A stretch of DNA of 39,898 nucleotides, taken from positions 1-39,898 of the forward strand of contig JBMSQB010000038.1 in NCBI GenBank assembly GCA_049423065.1, in the 5' to 3' direction. Below the pieces are notes generated by a model. That model ran no database searches. It was not told the DNA's origin and worked only from the letters and a program-made list of their open reading frames with translations. Positions 15,646 through 24,312 of the stretch are shown piece after piece. This DNA is from SYIM01 sp041182885 (GTDB taxonomy: Bacteria > Pseudomonadota > Gammaproteobacteria > Burkholderiales > Burkholderiaceae_E). Position 1 is the stretch's first letter. Each line of letters begins with the position of its first letter. The position numbers and the translations under genes are program-made.

Positions 15646-16614
15646 TCAGGGCAGAAGAATGGTGCAGCCGGTGGTGCGGCGCGACTCGAGGTCGTTGTGC
15701 GCTTTCACTGCTTCCGACAGCTTGTAGCGCTGATCGATCGGGATCCGCACCTTGCCGCTTGCCACCATCTTGAACAGGTCGCCCGCGATTTCCTCGATGT
15801 TGGAACGGCTCACCATATGCGCCATCAGCGACGGCCGCGTGATGTAGAGGGAACCCTTGAGCGCGGTGAGTGCGAGCGGCGGCACCGGGCCGGACGCATT
15901 GCCAAAACTGACCATCAGACCGAACGGCTGCAGGCTGTCGATCGAGGCCTGGAAGGTGTCCTTGCCCACCGAATCGTAGACCACCGGCACCATCGCGCCC
16001 TTGGTGATCTCGCGCACCCGCTCAACGATGTTTTCCTCGCGATAAAGCACCGTGTGATCACAGCCGAAACTGCGCGCGAGCTCGGCCTTTTCCTTTGAAC
16101 CCACCGTGCCGATCACCTTCACGCCAAGCGCCTTCGCCCACTGCATGGCAATGAGGCCCACGCCGCCTGCAGCAGCGTGAAACAGGATCGTCTGGCCCTT
16201 CTGGACCTTGTAGGTGCGGCGGAGCAGGTACTGAACCGTCATGCCCTTCAGCATCATCGCAGCGCCGGTCTCGAAGCTGATCGACTTCGGCAGTTTCACC
16301 AGCGTGTGCGCGGGCATGTTGCGCGCCGTGCAATACGATCCCGGGGGCCCGCCGCAGTAGGCCACGCGGTCGCCGGGTTTTACATGGGTGACACCCTCGC
16401 CCACGGCGGTGACGATTCCCGCGCCTTCCTGCCCGACGCCCGCCGGCATGGCCTGGGGGTAGAGGCCGCTGCGGAAATAGACGTCGATGTAGTTGATGCC
16501 GATCGCATGGTGCTCGACCTGCGCCTCGCCCTTGCCGGGCGCACCGAGCTTGACCTCAACCAGCTTCATGTTCTCGGCTGGGCCGGCTTTCTCAATCTGA
16601 ATCGCTTGGGGCAT
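15646..16614 (-). CDS. NADPH:quinone oxidoreductase, zeta-crystallin type
   Basis: 322-aa medium-chain dehydrogenase/reductase without the structural zinc lobe, the QorA/zeta-crystallin group that reduces quinones with NADPH. Motifs: INYIDVYFRSGLYP and VGQEGAGIVTAVGEGV in the catalytic domain, and the Rossmann loop HAAAGGVGLIAMQWAK (residues 146-161). It ends with SRRTTGCTILLP, the typical QorA tail. The ATG at 16614 has CAGGAG upstream. It is divergent from yebC across a 155-bp region that contains a 13-bp palindrome (16705-16717). Confidence 0.93.
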   Translation of the reverse strand: MPQAIQIEKAGPAENMKLVEVKLGAPGKGEAQVEHHAIGINYIDVYFRSGLYPQAMPAGVGQEGAGIVTAVGEGVTHVKPGDRVAYCGGPPGSYCTARNMPAHTLVKLPKSISFETGAAMMLKGMTVQYLLRRTYKVQKGQTILFHAAAGGVGLIAMQWAKALGVKVIGTVGSKEKAELARSFGCDHTVLYREENIVERVREITKGAMVPVVYDSVGKDTFQASIDSLQPFGLMVSFGNASGPVPPLALTALKGSLYITRPSLMAHMVSRSNIEEIAGDLFKMVASGKVRIPIDQRYKLSEAVKAHNDLESRRTTGCTILLP

Positions 16615-16704
16615 GTTGACTCCTGTCAGGTCTGGGCGGGGGCGGGAGGCCGCTGAAGTGGCTGGATGCTAAGATTTCCGGTTGCGTCGCCGGCACTCGA
16701 TCAT

Positions 16705-16717
16705 CGGACATTGTCCG
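16705..16717. promoter_or_regulatory. 13-bp palindrome between qor and yebC, possible operator
   Basis: CGGACA-T-TGTCCG is a perfect dyad with 6-bp arms and a one-base centre. It lies in the divergent control region, 53 bp before the yebC start and 91 bp before the quinone oxidoreductase start. The tight symmetry suggests a dimeric regulator site. No factor is assigned. Confidence 0.25.
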
Positions 16718-16769
16718 GCCAACCACAACACGTTCCACAGTTTACCGACAGGGCAGACAGAGGCATCCA

Positions 16770-17501
16770 ATGGCCGGTCATTCCAAGTGGGCCAATATTC
16801 AGCACCGAAAGGGGCGGCAGGACGCCAAGCGCGGCAAGCTCTTTACCCGGCTGATCAAGGAAATTACGGTAGCGGCCAAGCTTGGCGGGGGCGACGCCAC
16901 CGCCAACCCGAGGCTGCGCCTTGCCATGGACAAGGCGTCCGAGGCCAATATCCCGAAAGACACCGTGCAGCGCGCCATCCAGCGCGGCGCGGGTGGCATG
17001 GATGGCGCCACCTACGAAGAAATTCGCTACGAGGGCTATGGCATCGGTGGCGCGGCGGTGATCGTCGACTGCATGACCGACAACCGAACCCGAACCGTTG
17101 CCGAGGTGCGGCACGCCTTCTCCAAGCATGGCGGCAACCTGGGCACCGACGGCTCGGTGGCCTTCATGTTCCGTCACTGCGGCCAGTTGCTGTTCGTGCC
17201 GGGCACCTCCGAAGACCGTGTGATGGAGGCCGCAATCGAGGCAGGCGCCGAAGATGTGCTGACCGATGACGAAGGCGGCATCGAGGTCATCTGCCAGCCG
17301 GGCGAGTTTGGTTCGATCAAGGCCGCCTTGGAAAAGGCGGGGCTCAAGGCCGAAGTTGCCGAAATCACCATGCGCGCGGAAACCCCGGCCCCGCTTGCCG
17401 GCGAAGACGCCCAGAAAATGCAGAAGCTGCTGGATGCCCTCGAGAATCTCGACGATGTCCAGCAGGTCTACACCAACGCAGAGTTCGACGAAACCAGCTG
17501 A
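16770..17501 (+). CDS. yebC: YebC/PmpR-family DNA-binding regulator
   Basis: 243-aa protein of the universal YebC/TACO1 family, annotated as a transcriptional regulator or, for some members, a translation factor for proline-rich stretches. The start is the classical MAGHSKWANIQHRKGRQDAK; further signatures are the IPKDTVQRAIQRGAGG segment and the YEGYGIGGAAVIVDCMTDN segment. Length is standard. It heads the plus-strand housekeeping run and lies 48 bp before purD. Confidence 0.96.
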   Translation: MAGHSKWANIQHRKGRQDAKRGKLFTRLIKEITVAAKLGGGDATANPRLRLAMDKASEANIPKDTVQRAIQRGAGGMDGATYEEIRYEGYGIGGAAVIVDCMTDNRTRTVAEVRHAFSKHGGNLGTDGSVAFMFRHCGQLLFVPGTSEDRVMEAAIEAGAEDVLTDDEGGIEVICQPGEFGSIKAALEKAGLKAEVAEITMRAETPAPLAGEDAQKMQKLLDALENLDDVQQVYTNAEFDETS

Positions 17502-17549
17502 GTCCGCCCGCGTGCGGCCACCGACAGATCACCCGTTAACGCCAACCCC

Positions 17550-18845
17550 ATGAAACTGCTCGTTGTCGGCTCCGGAGGCCGTGAACACGCGCTCGCCTGG
17601 CGCCTTGCGCAGTCGCCAGGCGTCACCCAGGTGTTCGTGGCGCCCGGAAACGGGGGCACCGCCCGCGAGCCGGGGCTCAGAAACCTGGCGATTACCGACA
17701 TCGCAGAGCTCGCCGAGTTTGCGTTTCGCGAGAAGGTCGCCTTCACGGTGGTCGGCCCGGAAGCCCCGCTTGCCGCGGGCATCGTCGACCTGTTTCGCGA
17801 AAAACGCCTGCGCATCTTCGGACCCACCCGCGCGGCTGCGAGGCTCGAATCCTCCAAGGATTTCGCCAAGGCCTTCATGAGCCGGCACGGCATCCCGACC
17901 GCCGCCTACCAGACCTTCTCCGATGCCGGACAGGCACGCCAATGGGTCAGCGAGCGCGGCGCACCCATTGTCATCAAGGCCGACGGACTGGCGGCGGGCA
18001 AGGGCGTGGTGGTTGCCCAGACGCTTGCCGAGGCCCATGCGGCGATCGACGCCATGCTGGTCGACAACCGGATGGGCGACGCCGGCGCCCGGGTGGTGAT
18101 CGAAGACTTCCTTGAAGGCGAGGAGGCGAGCTTCATCGTGATGGTGGATGGCCGCAACATCCTGCCGCTTGCCAGCAGCCAGGACCACAAGCGGCTTGCC
18201 GACGGCGATCTGGGGCCGAACACCGGCGGCATGGGCGCCTACTCGCCCGCGCCCGTCATCACACCCGAAGTGCATGCGCGCGTCATGCGCGAAATCATCC
18301 GCCCCACGGTCGAAGCAATGGCCGCCGAGGGCACGCCCTACACCGGATTTCTCTATGCCGGCCTCATGATCGATGCGGCGGGCAAGCCCCGCACGCTCGA
18401 ATTCAACTGCCGGCTGGGCGACCCGGAAACCCAGCCCATCATGATGCGCATGCGGGGCGACTTTGCCCGCATCATCGAGCATGCCATTGACGGCGAACTC
18501 GACCGGACCGATATCGAATGGGACCGACGCACGGCGCTCGGCGTGGTGCTCGCGGCTGCCCACTATCCGGAGGAGCCCCGTCGCGGCGACCCGATCCGCG
18601 GCCTGCCCGCGCAGGGCAATGCCTTTGGCGACGACTGCATGGTGTTCCATGCCGGCACGGCCGCGGGCGACGGGCAGACCACCGTGACCGCAGGCGGGCG
18701 TGTGCTCTGCGTCACCGCGCTCGGTGACTCGGTGCGCGTGGCGCAAACGCGCGCCTACCGCGTGATCGACACCGTCGGATTCGACGGCATGCAGCTTCGC
18801 CGCGACATCGGCCACCGTGCAGTCGGTCGCTCGGCACGCGGCTGA
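17550..18845 (+). CDS. purD: phosphoribosylamine-glycine ligase (GARS)
   Basis: 431-aa ATP-grasp enzyme of de novo purine synthesis: phosphoribosylamine + glycine + ATP gives GAR. Signatures: N-terminal MKLLVVGSGGREHALAWRLA, ATP-binding VIKADGLAAGKGVVVA (residues 141-156), QDHKRLADGDLGPNTGGMGA (211-230) and the metal/ATP site LEFNCRLGDPETQ (283-295). Length is normal for a stand-alone PurD. It lies 48 bp after yebC and 54 bp before hemF. Confidence 0.97.
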   Translation: MKLLVVGSGGREHALAWRLAQSPGVTQVFVAPGNGGTAREPGLRNLAITDIAELAEFAFREKVAFTVVGPEAPLAAGIVDLFREKRLRIFGPTRAAARLESSKDFAKAFMSRHGIPTAAYQTFSDAGQARQWVSERGAPIVIKADGLAAGKGVVVAQTLAEAHAAIDAMLVDNRMGDAGARVVIEDFLEGEEASFIVMVDGRNILPLASSQDHKRLADGDLGPNTGGMGAYSPAPVITPEVHARVMREIIRPTVEAMAAEGTPYTGFLYAGLMIDAAGKPRTLEFNCRLGDPETQPIMMRMRGDFARIIEHAIDGELDRTDIEWDRRTALGVVLAAAHYPEEPRRGDPIRGLPAQGNAFGDDCMVFHAGTAAGDGQTTVTAGGRVLCVTALGDSVRVAQTRAYRVIDTVGFDGMQLRRDIGHRAVGRSARG

Positions 18846-18899
18846 CAGGCCATCGATCCGCATGCCCGTTTCGCATCGTTTCCCTTCGAGGCGCACCCC

Positions 18900-19835
18900 A
18901 TGACCGCCAACGCCCCTGCCGTGCAGACTCCCGACATCGATGCGGTTCGCACCTACCTGACCGGCTTGCAGTCAAGGATCGTCGCAGCACTCGAGGGCTG
19001 CGACGGCAACCGGTTTGAAACCGACGCCTGGCAGCGTCCAGAGGGCGGTGGTGGCATCACCCGCGTGATCGAGGAAGGCCAGGTCCTCGAGCGGGGTGGC
19101 GTGCTGTTTTCACACGTACAGGGCGACCGGTTGCCGGCATCGGCCAGTTCGCACCGCCAGCAGATCGCCGGCCGCCCGTTCGAGGCCATGGGCGTATCGC
19201 TGGTCATCCACCCGCGCAACCCCTACGTGCCCACGGTTCACCTCAATGTCCGGTTTTTCATTGCGCTTGCCACCAGTGCACCGGGGCAGTCCGAACCCAT
19301 CTGGTGGTTCGGTGGCGGCATGGATCTCACGCCCTACTACCCGTTCGAGGAAGACGCCCGTCATTTCCACCAGGTCTGCAAGACAAGCCTCGCGGCGTTT
19401 GGCGACGATACCCATGCGCGCTACAAGAAATGGTGCGATGACTACTTCTTCCTCAAGCACCGCAACGAAGCACGGGGCGTGGGCGGCATCTTTTTTGACG
19501 ATCTGAGCGAGCCCGGATTCGAGCGTTCATTCGCCCTGATGCAAAGCGTGGGCAACGCCTTCACCGAGGCCTACGTGCCCATCGTCGAGCGGCGCAAGCA
19601 CTTGCCTTGGGGCGAACGCGAGCGCGACTTTCAAGCCTACCGCCGTGGCCGCTACGTGGAATTCAATCTGGTCTTCGACCGCGGCACGCTGTTCGGTCTG
19701 CAATCGGGCGGGCGTACCGAGTCCATCCTCTGCTCCATGCCGCCGGTCGTACGCTGGCGCTACAACTGGCACCCCGAACCGGGCTCGCCCGAGTCTGAGC
19801 TGTACGATTTTCTGAAGCCGCGCGATTGGGCATGA
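18900..19835 (+). CDS. hemF: oxygen-dependent coproporphyrinogen III oxidase
   Basis: 311-aa enzyme that uses O2 to decarboxylate coproporphyrinogen III to protoporphyrinogen IX in heme synthesis. Family signatures are intact: GGVLFSHVQGD, H104 and H114 in VIHPRNPYVPTVHLNVRFF, WWFGGGMDLTPYYPFEEDA (135-153), KHRNEARGVGGIFFDDL (186-202), and EFNLVFDRGTLFGLQSGGR at the dimer interface. It implies aerobic heme production. The stop overlaps the nadD start by ATGA (19832-19835). Confidence 0.97.
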   Translation: MTANAPAVQTPDIDAVRTYLTGLQSRIVAALEGCDGNRFETDAWQRPEGGGGITRVIEEGQVLERGGVLFSHVQGDRLPASASSHRQQIAGRPFEAMGVSLVIHPRNPYVPTVHLNVRFFIALATSAPGQSEPIWWFGGGMDLTPYYPFEEDARHFHQVCKTSLAAFGDDTHARYKKWCDDYFFLKHRNEARGVGGIFFDDLSEPGFERSFALMQSVGNAFTEAYVPIVERRKHLPWGERERDFQAYRRGRYVEFNLVFDRGTLFGLQSGGRTESILCSMPPVVRWRYNWHPEPGSPESELYDFLKPRDWA

Positions 19836-20491
19836 ACGCCCGCCCCATTCGGATCGGGCTGCTGGGCGGCACCTTTGATCCGATCCATGTCGGCCATGTG
19901 GCGCTCGCCCGCGCCGCGCAGGCAGCTTATGGCTTTGACGAAATCCGCTTCCTGCCGACCGCCATTTCCTGGCAGAAAGGCGAGACCAGCACCGACTCCC
20001 AGCACCGGCTGGAAATGGTGCGGCGTGCGATCGCCGGTCATCGAGGCTTCGTGCTCGATGATCGCGAAGTGCGCCGCGGCGGCAATACCTACACCGTCGA
20101 TACGCTGGGCGAACTGAGAAGCGAGCTGGGGCGCGATGCGGTGCTGGTTCTGCTCCTTGGCAGCGACCAGCTGCGCAATCTCGCCACCTGGCGGCGCTAC
20201 CGCGAGCTGCTCACGCTGGCGCACATCGCGGTCACACGGCGCGAGCAGATCAGCCTCGCGCGGCTGCCGGATTCGGTCGAGTCACTGGTTGCTGAACATG
20301 GACGCGACACCTTGCCCGACGCGCCAAGCGGTGCCATCGTGTTCTTCGGCATGCCTTTTGTGCCAGTATCGGCCACGCGTCTGCGCGAACAACTGCTGGC
20401 CGGCGAGCGGCCGGCCGCGGTGCTTCCTGCCGGCATCCTCGACTATATTGACCACCACCAGCTGTACCGCCCGGCGCGCGGCCAGCCCTGA
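19832..20491 (+). CDS. nadD: nicotinate-nucleotide adenylyltransferase
   Basis: 219-aa NaMN adenylyltransferase, forming nicotinate adenine dinucleotide in NAD synthesis. The nucleotidyltransferase motif GGTFDPIHVGH is at residues 12-22 and the second motif VSATRLREQL is near the C-terminus; LLGSDQLRNLATWRRYRELL is typical of NadD. ATG 19832 (MNARPIRIGLL), overlapping the hemF stop, is preferred over a TTG six bases upstream. It is followed by rsfS after 14 bp, an arrangement found in many bacteria. Confidence 0.96.
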   Translation: MNARPIRIGLLGGTFDPIHVGHVALARAAQAAYGFDEIRFLPTAISWQKGETSTDSQHRLEMVRRAIAGHRGFVLDDREVRRGGNTYTVDTLGELRSELGRDAVLVLLLGSDQLRNLATWRRYRELLTLAHIAVTRREQISLARLPDSVESLVAEHGRDTLPDAPSGAIVFFGMPFVPVSATRLREQLLAGERPAAVLPAGILDYIDHHQLYRPARGQP

Positions 20492-20505
20492 TACAGGCAC
20501 TGCTC

Positions 20506-21102
20506 ATGGATTTGCGAAAGTTGCAGCGGGTTATCGTCGACGCACTCGATGACATCAAGGCCCAGGACATCCAGGTCTTCAACACCATCGGACAGACGGA
20601 ACTCTTCGATCGCGTGATCGTTGCCACCGCCTCCTCGAACCGACAGACACGGTCGCTCGCCGCGCACGTTCGCGACAAGGTGAAGGCGGCGGGCGGCCAT
20701 GTGGTGTCGGTCGAGGGCGAGGAAAGCGGCGAGTGGGTACTGGTCGATCTGGGCGATGCGGTGGTGCACATCATGCAGCCGGCAATCCGGGCCTATTACC
20801 GGCTCGAAGAATTGTGGGGCGCCAAGCCGGTCAGCCTGAAGACCGGACCCGAGAAAAAACCGGCCGCGCCGGCTGCCGGCAGAAAGCGAGCCGCCTCATC
20901 ACCCGCGCCACGCGCAGGCGCTGCCAGGCGGGCAGCCCCAGCGTCTGCAGCGTCTGCCGGGTCTGCCGCGCCCGCCGCGCCCGCCAGCGCCTCGCCGCGG
21001 AGCCCTCGCGCCCGCACCGCCGCAGCAGCAACCGGAAAGCCGGGCGTTCAGGCTGCGCGTCCCACCAAACCCCGCGCCGCCAAGCGCACCCGCAGCACCT
21101 GA
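20506..21102 (+). CDS. rsfS: ribosomal silencing factor RsfS with a long basic C-terminal tail
   Basis: 198-aa protein. Residues 1-112 are a normal RsfS/Iojap domain, which binds ribosomal protein L14 and blocks subunit joining in starvation; see FDRVIVATASSNRQTRSLA and the GEWVLVDLGDAVVHIM segment. RsfS is usually 105-130 aa. Here about 85 extra residues (113-198) consist almost only of Ala, Pro, Ser, Arg, Lys, Gly and Thr, ending RAAKRTRST. The tail is in frame, GC-rich and stops 3 bp before the rlmH GTG, so it is not an obvious frameshift. It may bind RNA or be disordered linker; this is inference. Confidence 0.94.
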   Translation: MDLRKLQRVIVDALDDIKAQDIQVFNTIGQTELFDRVIVATASSNRQTRSLAAHVRDKVKAAGGHVVSVEGEESGEWVLVDLGDAVVHIMQPAIRAYYRLEELWGAKPVSLKTGPEKKPAAPAAGRKRAASSPAPRAGAARRAAPASAASAGSAAPAAPASASPRSPRARTAAAATGKPGVQAARPTKPRAAKRTRST

Positions 21103-21105
21103 GCT

Positions 21106-21576
21106 GTGCGCATCCGGGTGATCGCGGTCGGCACCAGGATGCCGGCTTGGGTCGACGCCGCTGCCTCCGATTACAGCGCCCGGTTGCCTGCCGAGCTTGC
21201 GCTCGAATGGCGCGAGGTGCGTGCCGAGCCCCGCAGTGCGAGCGGCTCGCCCGCAGTCTGGATGCAGCGCGAGGCCGAGCGGATCCGCTCGGCCATCATG
21301 CCGGGCGCCTGGCGGGTCGTGCTCGATGAGCGCGGCCGCGATCAGACCACGCGGCAGTTTGCACAGCGTGTGGGCGCGTGGCGCGATCGCGGTGCACCGG
21401 TTGCGCTGGTGATCGGCGGCCCCGACGGCATTGATCCATCGCTTCGCGACGAAGCCGATGAGCTGGTACGGCTCTCAAGTCTCACCCTGCCTCATCCCCT
21501 GGTCCGCGTGCTTCTTGCCGAGCAGCTCTTTCGCGCCTGGTCTATTCTCACCGGCCATCCCTATCACCGCGACTGA
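21106..21576 (+). CDS. rlmH: 23S rRNA (pseudouridine1915-N3)-methyltransferase
   Basis: 156-aa SPOUT-class methyltransferase acting on helix 69 of 23S rRNA in the assembled ribosome. It has the standard length, the SAM-knot motif LVIGGPDGID (residues 101-110) and the conserved C-terminal LAEQLFRAWSILTGHPYHRD. The start is GTG 21106, three bases after the rsfS stop. rsfS-rlmH is a conserved pair linked to the ribosome. Confidence 0.96.
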   Translation: MRIRVIAVGTRMPAWVDAAASDYSARLPAELALEWREVRAEPRSASGSPAVWMQREAERIRSAIMPGAWRVVLDERGRDQTTRQFAQRVGAWRDRGAPVALVIGGPDGIDPSLRDEADELVRLSSLTLPHPLVRVLLAEQLFRAWSILTGHPYHRD

Positions 21577-21580
21577 GCTG

Positions 21581-22201
21581 ATGCCGCTTCCCGAGTCCCC
21601 CTTCATCTACCTCGCCTCGCGCAGTCCGCGCCGGCAGCAGCTGCTTGAGCAGATCGGTGTCTCCTTCCGGCTGCTGGCACCGGGCGCCGACGAAGACGCC
21701 GAGGCGCTCGAGCGCGTGCGCCCGGGCGAGGACCCTGGCAAATACGTGTTGCGCGTGACACTTGCCAAGGCTGCAGCCGCACGCGAGCGGCTCGCAAGGC
21801 TGGCGCTGCCGGCAGCCCCCATCCTGGTGGCCGACACCACGGTCGCAATCGGCGGCACGATCCTCGGCAAACCCGCGCACGCGACCGAAGCGCTCGACAT
21901 GCTCACGCGCCTGGCAGGCCGCACCCACCGGGTGATCACGGCGGTCGCGGTTGCCCGCGGCAGCACGCGCACCGATTCCATGGTCAATGTCTCGCGGGTC
22001 ACGTTCGCCCGCATTCCCAGGGCTGAGCTCGAGGCCTATGTTGCGACAGGCGAGCCCATGGACAAGGCTGGCGCCTACGGCATTCAGGGTGCGATCGCGC
22101 GCCATGTCCGGCGCATCGAAGGCAGCTACAGCGCGATCATGGGACTTCCGCTTTACGAAACCGCGCGGCTGCTGGGCCGCGCGGGTCGTACCGCATCATG
22201 A
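21581..22201 (+). CDS. maf: Maf-family nucleoside triphosphate pyrophosphatase
   Basis: 206-aa Maf/YhdE-type house-cleaning pyrophosphatase, likely acting on dTTP/UTP or modified nucleotides. Signatures: LASRSPRRQQLL (from residue 11), VADTTVAIGG, and GAYGIQGAIARHVRRIEGSYSAIMGLPL. ATG 21581 sits four bases after the rlmH stop; upstream in-frame codons belong to rlmH's alternative frame. It overlaps rng by ATGA. The maf-rng adjacency matches the yhdE-rng pair of E. coli, which supports the YhdE-like subgroup. Confidence 0.94.
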   Translation: MPLPESPFIYLASRSPRRQQLLEQIGVSFRLLAPGADEDAEALERVRPGEDPGKYVLRVTLAKAAAARERLARLALPAAPILVADTTVAIGGTILGKPAHATEALDMLTRLAGRTHRVITAVAVARGSTRTDSMVNVSRVTFARIPRAELEAYVATGEPMDKAGAYGIQGAIARHVRRIEGSYSAIMGLPLYETARLLGRAGRTAS

Positions 22202-23661
22202 CCGAGGAAATTCTCGTCAATCACCGCGCGCACGAAACGCGGGTTGCCGTCGTTCAACAGGGCGTGGTGCAGGAACTGCTGATCGAGCGGGCGGTATCGC
22301 GCGGACTGGTTGGCAATCTTTACCTCGGCCGCGTCTCGCGCGTGCTGCCCGGCATGCAGTCGGCCTTCATCGACATCGGCCTGGAACGCGCAGCATTCCT
22401 GCATGTGGCCGACCTCTGGCAATCACGCCACTCGCACGCCCCGACCGGCACTCAGCAACCCATCGAAAAGCTGCTGTTTGAAGGGCAACCCCTTCTGGTT
22501 CAGGTCATCAAGGATCCGCTTGGCACCAAGGGTGCCCGACTGTCCACCCAGGTGAGCATCGCCGGTCGGCTGCTCGTGTATCTGCCCCACGAGCCGCACA
22601 TCGGCGTATCACAGCGCATTGGCGATGAACAGGGGCGTGAGGCGCTGCGCAGCCGGATGCAGGCGCTGGTGCCTGACGACGAAAAGGGCGGCTTCATCGT
22701 GCGCACGCTCGCCGAGGACGCAAGCAGCGACGAACTCGCCGCCGACATTGCCTATCTCAGGCGCCGCTGGCAGCAGATTCTCGACGGCTCGCGCACGCGT
22801 ACCGCACCCTCGCTCATCTACCAGGAGCTTGCGCTCACGCAACGGGTGCTGCGTGATCTTGCAGGCGAGGCGACCAGTGCGGTGATCGTCGATTCCGGCG
22901 AGGCACTCGCCCTGATGCAGGAATTTGCATCCGCCTGGATGCCCGCAATGACCCGCAGGCTGCGGCTTCACGCCTCCGAGCGGCCGGTGTTCGAACTCCA
23001 CGGTGTCGAGCAGGAAATCGAGCGTGCGCTCTCCCGTCGCGTCGATCTTAAGTCAGGCGGCTACCTGATCATCGATCAGACCGAGGCCATGACGACCATC
23101 GATGTGAATACCGGCAGTTTTGTGGGCGGCCGCAATTTCGAGGACACGGTATTTCGCACCAACCTCGAAGCCGCCCATGCGATTGCGCGGCAGCTCCGTC
23201 TGCGAAACCTGGGCGGCATCATCGTGGTTGACCTGATCGACATGCGAGACAGCGCGCATCGCGATGCGGTGCTTGCCGAACTTCGCAAGGCCGCGCAGCG
23301 TGACCGTACCCGGATCGGCATCAACGGCTTCACCTCGCTGGGTCTGGTCGAGATCACCCGCAAGCGCACGCGTGAGTCGCTGGCGCGCGTGCTGTGCGAG
23401 CCCTGCCCCACCTGCTCGGGCACCGGCCAGATCAAGACGGCGCGCACCGTGTGTTATGAAATTCTGCGCGAGATTCAGCGCGAGGCCGGGCAGTTCAATC
23501 CGCGTGAATTCCGGCTGGTCGCCGCGCAGTCGGTCGTTGATCTGTTCCTCGAGGAAGAGGCCCAGTCGCTGGCCGCCCTCTGCGATGCAATCGGTCGTCA
23601 GATCTCCCTGATGGTGGAAACCACCTATGCGCAGGAGCACTACGACATCGTGCTGCTCTAG
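22198..23661 (+). CDS. rng: ribonuclease G
   Basis: 487-aa endoribonuclease of the RNase E/G family, processing 16S rRNA 5' ends and decaying mRNA. It has an N-terminal S1-type region (LVGNLYLGRVSRVLPGMQSAFIDIGLERAAFLHV), catalytic aspartates D302 in TIDVNTGSFVG and D345 in IVVDLIDMRD, and the zinc-link CPTCSGTGQ (C403, C406). It lacks the long RNase E C-terminal scaffold, hence RNase G. It is the last gene of the yebC-rng run and converges on the peroxidase-like gene with a 60-bp gap; an imperfect GC-rich dyad there may end transcription. Confidence 0.96.
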   Translation: MTEEILVNHRAHETRVAVVQQGVVQELLIERAVSRGLVGNLYLGRVSRVLPGMQSAFIDIGLERAAFLHVADLWQSRHSHAPTGTQQPIEKLLFEGQPLLVQVIKDPLGTKGARLSTQVSIAGRLLVYLPHEPHIGVSQRIGDEQGREALRSRMQALVPDDEKGGFIVRTLAEDASSDELAADIAYLRRRWQQILDGSRTRTAPSLIYQELALTQRVLRDLAGEATSAVIVDSGEALALMQEFASAWMPAMTRRLRLHASERPVFELHGVEQEIERALSRRVDLKSGGYLIIDQTEAMTTIDVNTGSFVGGRNFEDTVFRTNLEAAHAIARQLRLRNLGGIIVVDLIDMRDSAHRDAVLAELRKAAQRDRTRIGINGFTSLGLVEITRKRTRESLARVLCEPCPTCSGTGQIKTARTVCYEILREIQREAGQFNPREFRLVAAQSVVDLFLEEEAQSLAALCDAIGRQISLMVETTYAQEHYDIVLL

Positions 23662-23721
23662 GCCCACGCTCCCAGCGGTGCCCGGGCCTGGCTACGGGGC
23701 GCACCTGACCGCCCCCTGCAG

Positions 23722-24312
23722 CTATTTTTTCTCGCGCGGCAGTCGCCCGAGCAGATAGAACTCCGGGTTCGGCATCATCGAGGCGAGATTCGCCATGCGG
23801 TTCGACAAAGCGAAAAACGCCGCAATCGCGCCGATGTCCCAGGCGTCCTCATCCGAAAATCCTTGCTCGTGAAGCGCCTGAAAGTCGGCCTCGCCAATCT
23901 CGGCTGAGCGGGTGGCCACCTTGAGCGCGAAGTCGAGCATGACGCGCTGGCGCGGGGTGATCGCCGCCTTGCGATAGTTGGTTGCGAGCTGATCGGCGAT
24001 CAGCGGGTTTTTTTCGTAGATGCGCAGGATGGCGCCGTGCGCCACCACGCAATAGAGGCAATCGTTGGCAGCGCTGGTAGCCACCACGATCATTTCCTTT
24101 TCGCCCTTCGACAAGCTGTTCTCGCGCAGCATCAGTGCGTCGTGATAGGCGAAAAATGCGCGGAATTCATCGGGCCGACGCGCAAGCTTCAGAAACACGT
24201 TGGGAACGAATCCGCTTTTTTCCTGTACCGCAGTGATCTTGTCGCGAATGTCGGCAGGAAGCTGGTCGATTTCGGCAATCGGAAAGCGGTCGTTGGCAGC
24301 TGGCAAGTTCAT
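23722..24312 (-). CDS. AhpD-like peroxidase-related protein (carboxymuconolactone decarboxylase fold)
   Basis: 196-aa all-helical protein of the uncharacterised peroxidase-related (AhpD/CMD) family. The redox motif is C85-L-Y-C88 with H92 (NDCLYCVVAHG), as in AhpD, which reduces peroxides or recycles partner thiols. Typical flanking text is KSGFVPNVFLKLARRPDEF and LSKGEKEMIVVATSAAN. The ATG at 24312 overlaps the msbA stop by four bases, so it is translationally coupled to msbA in a dnaE-msbA-peroxidase operon. The physiological substrate is unknown. Confidence 0.9.
   Translation of the reverse strand: MNLPAANDRFPIAEIDQLPADIRDKITAVQEKSGFVPNVFLKLARRPDEFRAFFAYHDALMLRENSLSKGEKEMIVVATSAANDCLYCVVAHGAILRIYEKNPLIADQLATNYRKAAITPRQRVMLDFALKVATRSAEIGEADFQALHEQGFSDEDAWDIGAIAAFFALSNRMANLASMMPNPEFYLLGRLPREKK

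Noticed and set aside
23662..23721. Imperfect GGTGC/GCACC dyad between rng and the peroxidase-like gene as a terminator
   Set aside because: The stem is short and interrupted, and the T-run lies more than 20 nt away.
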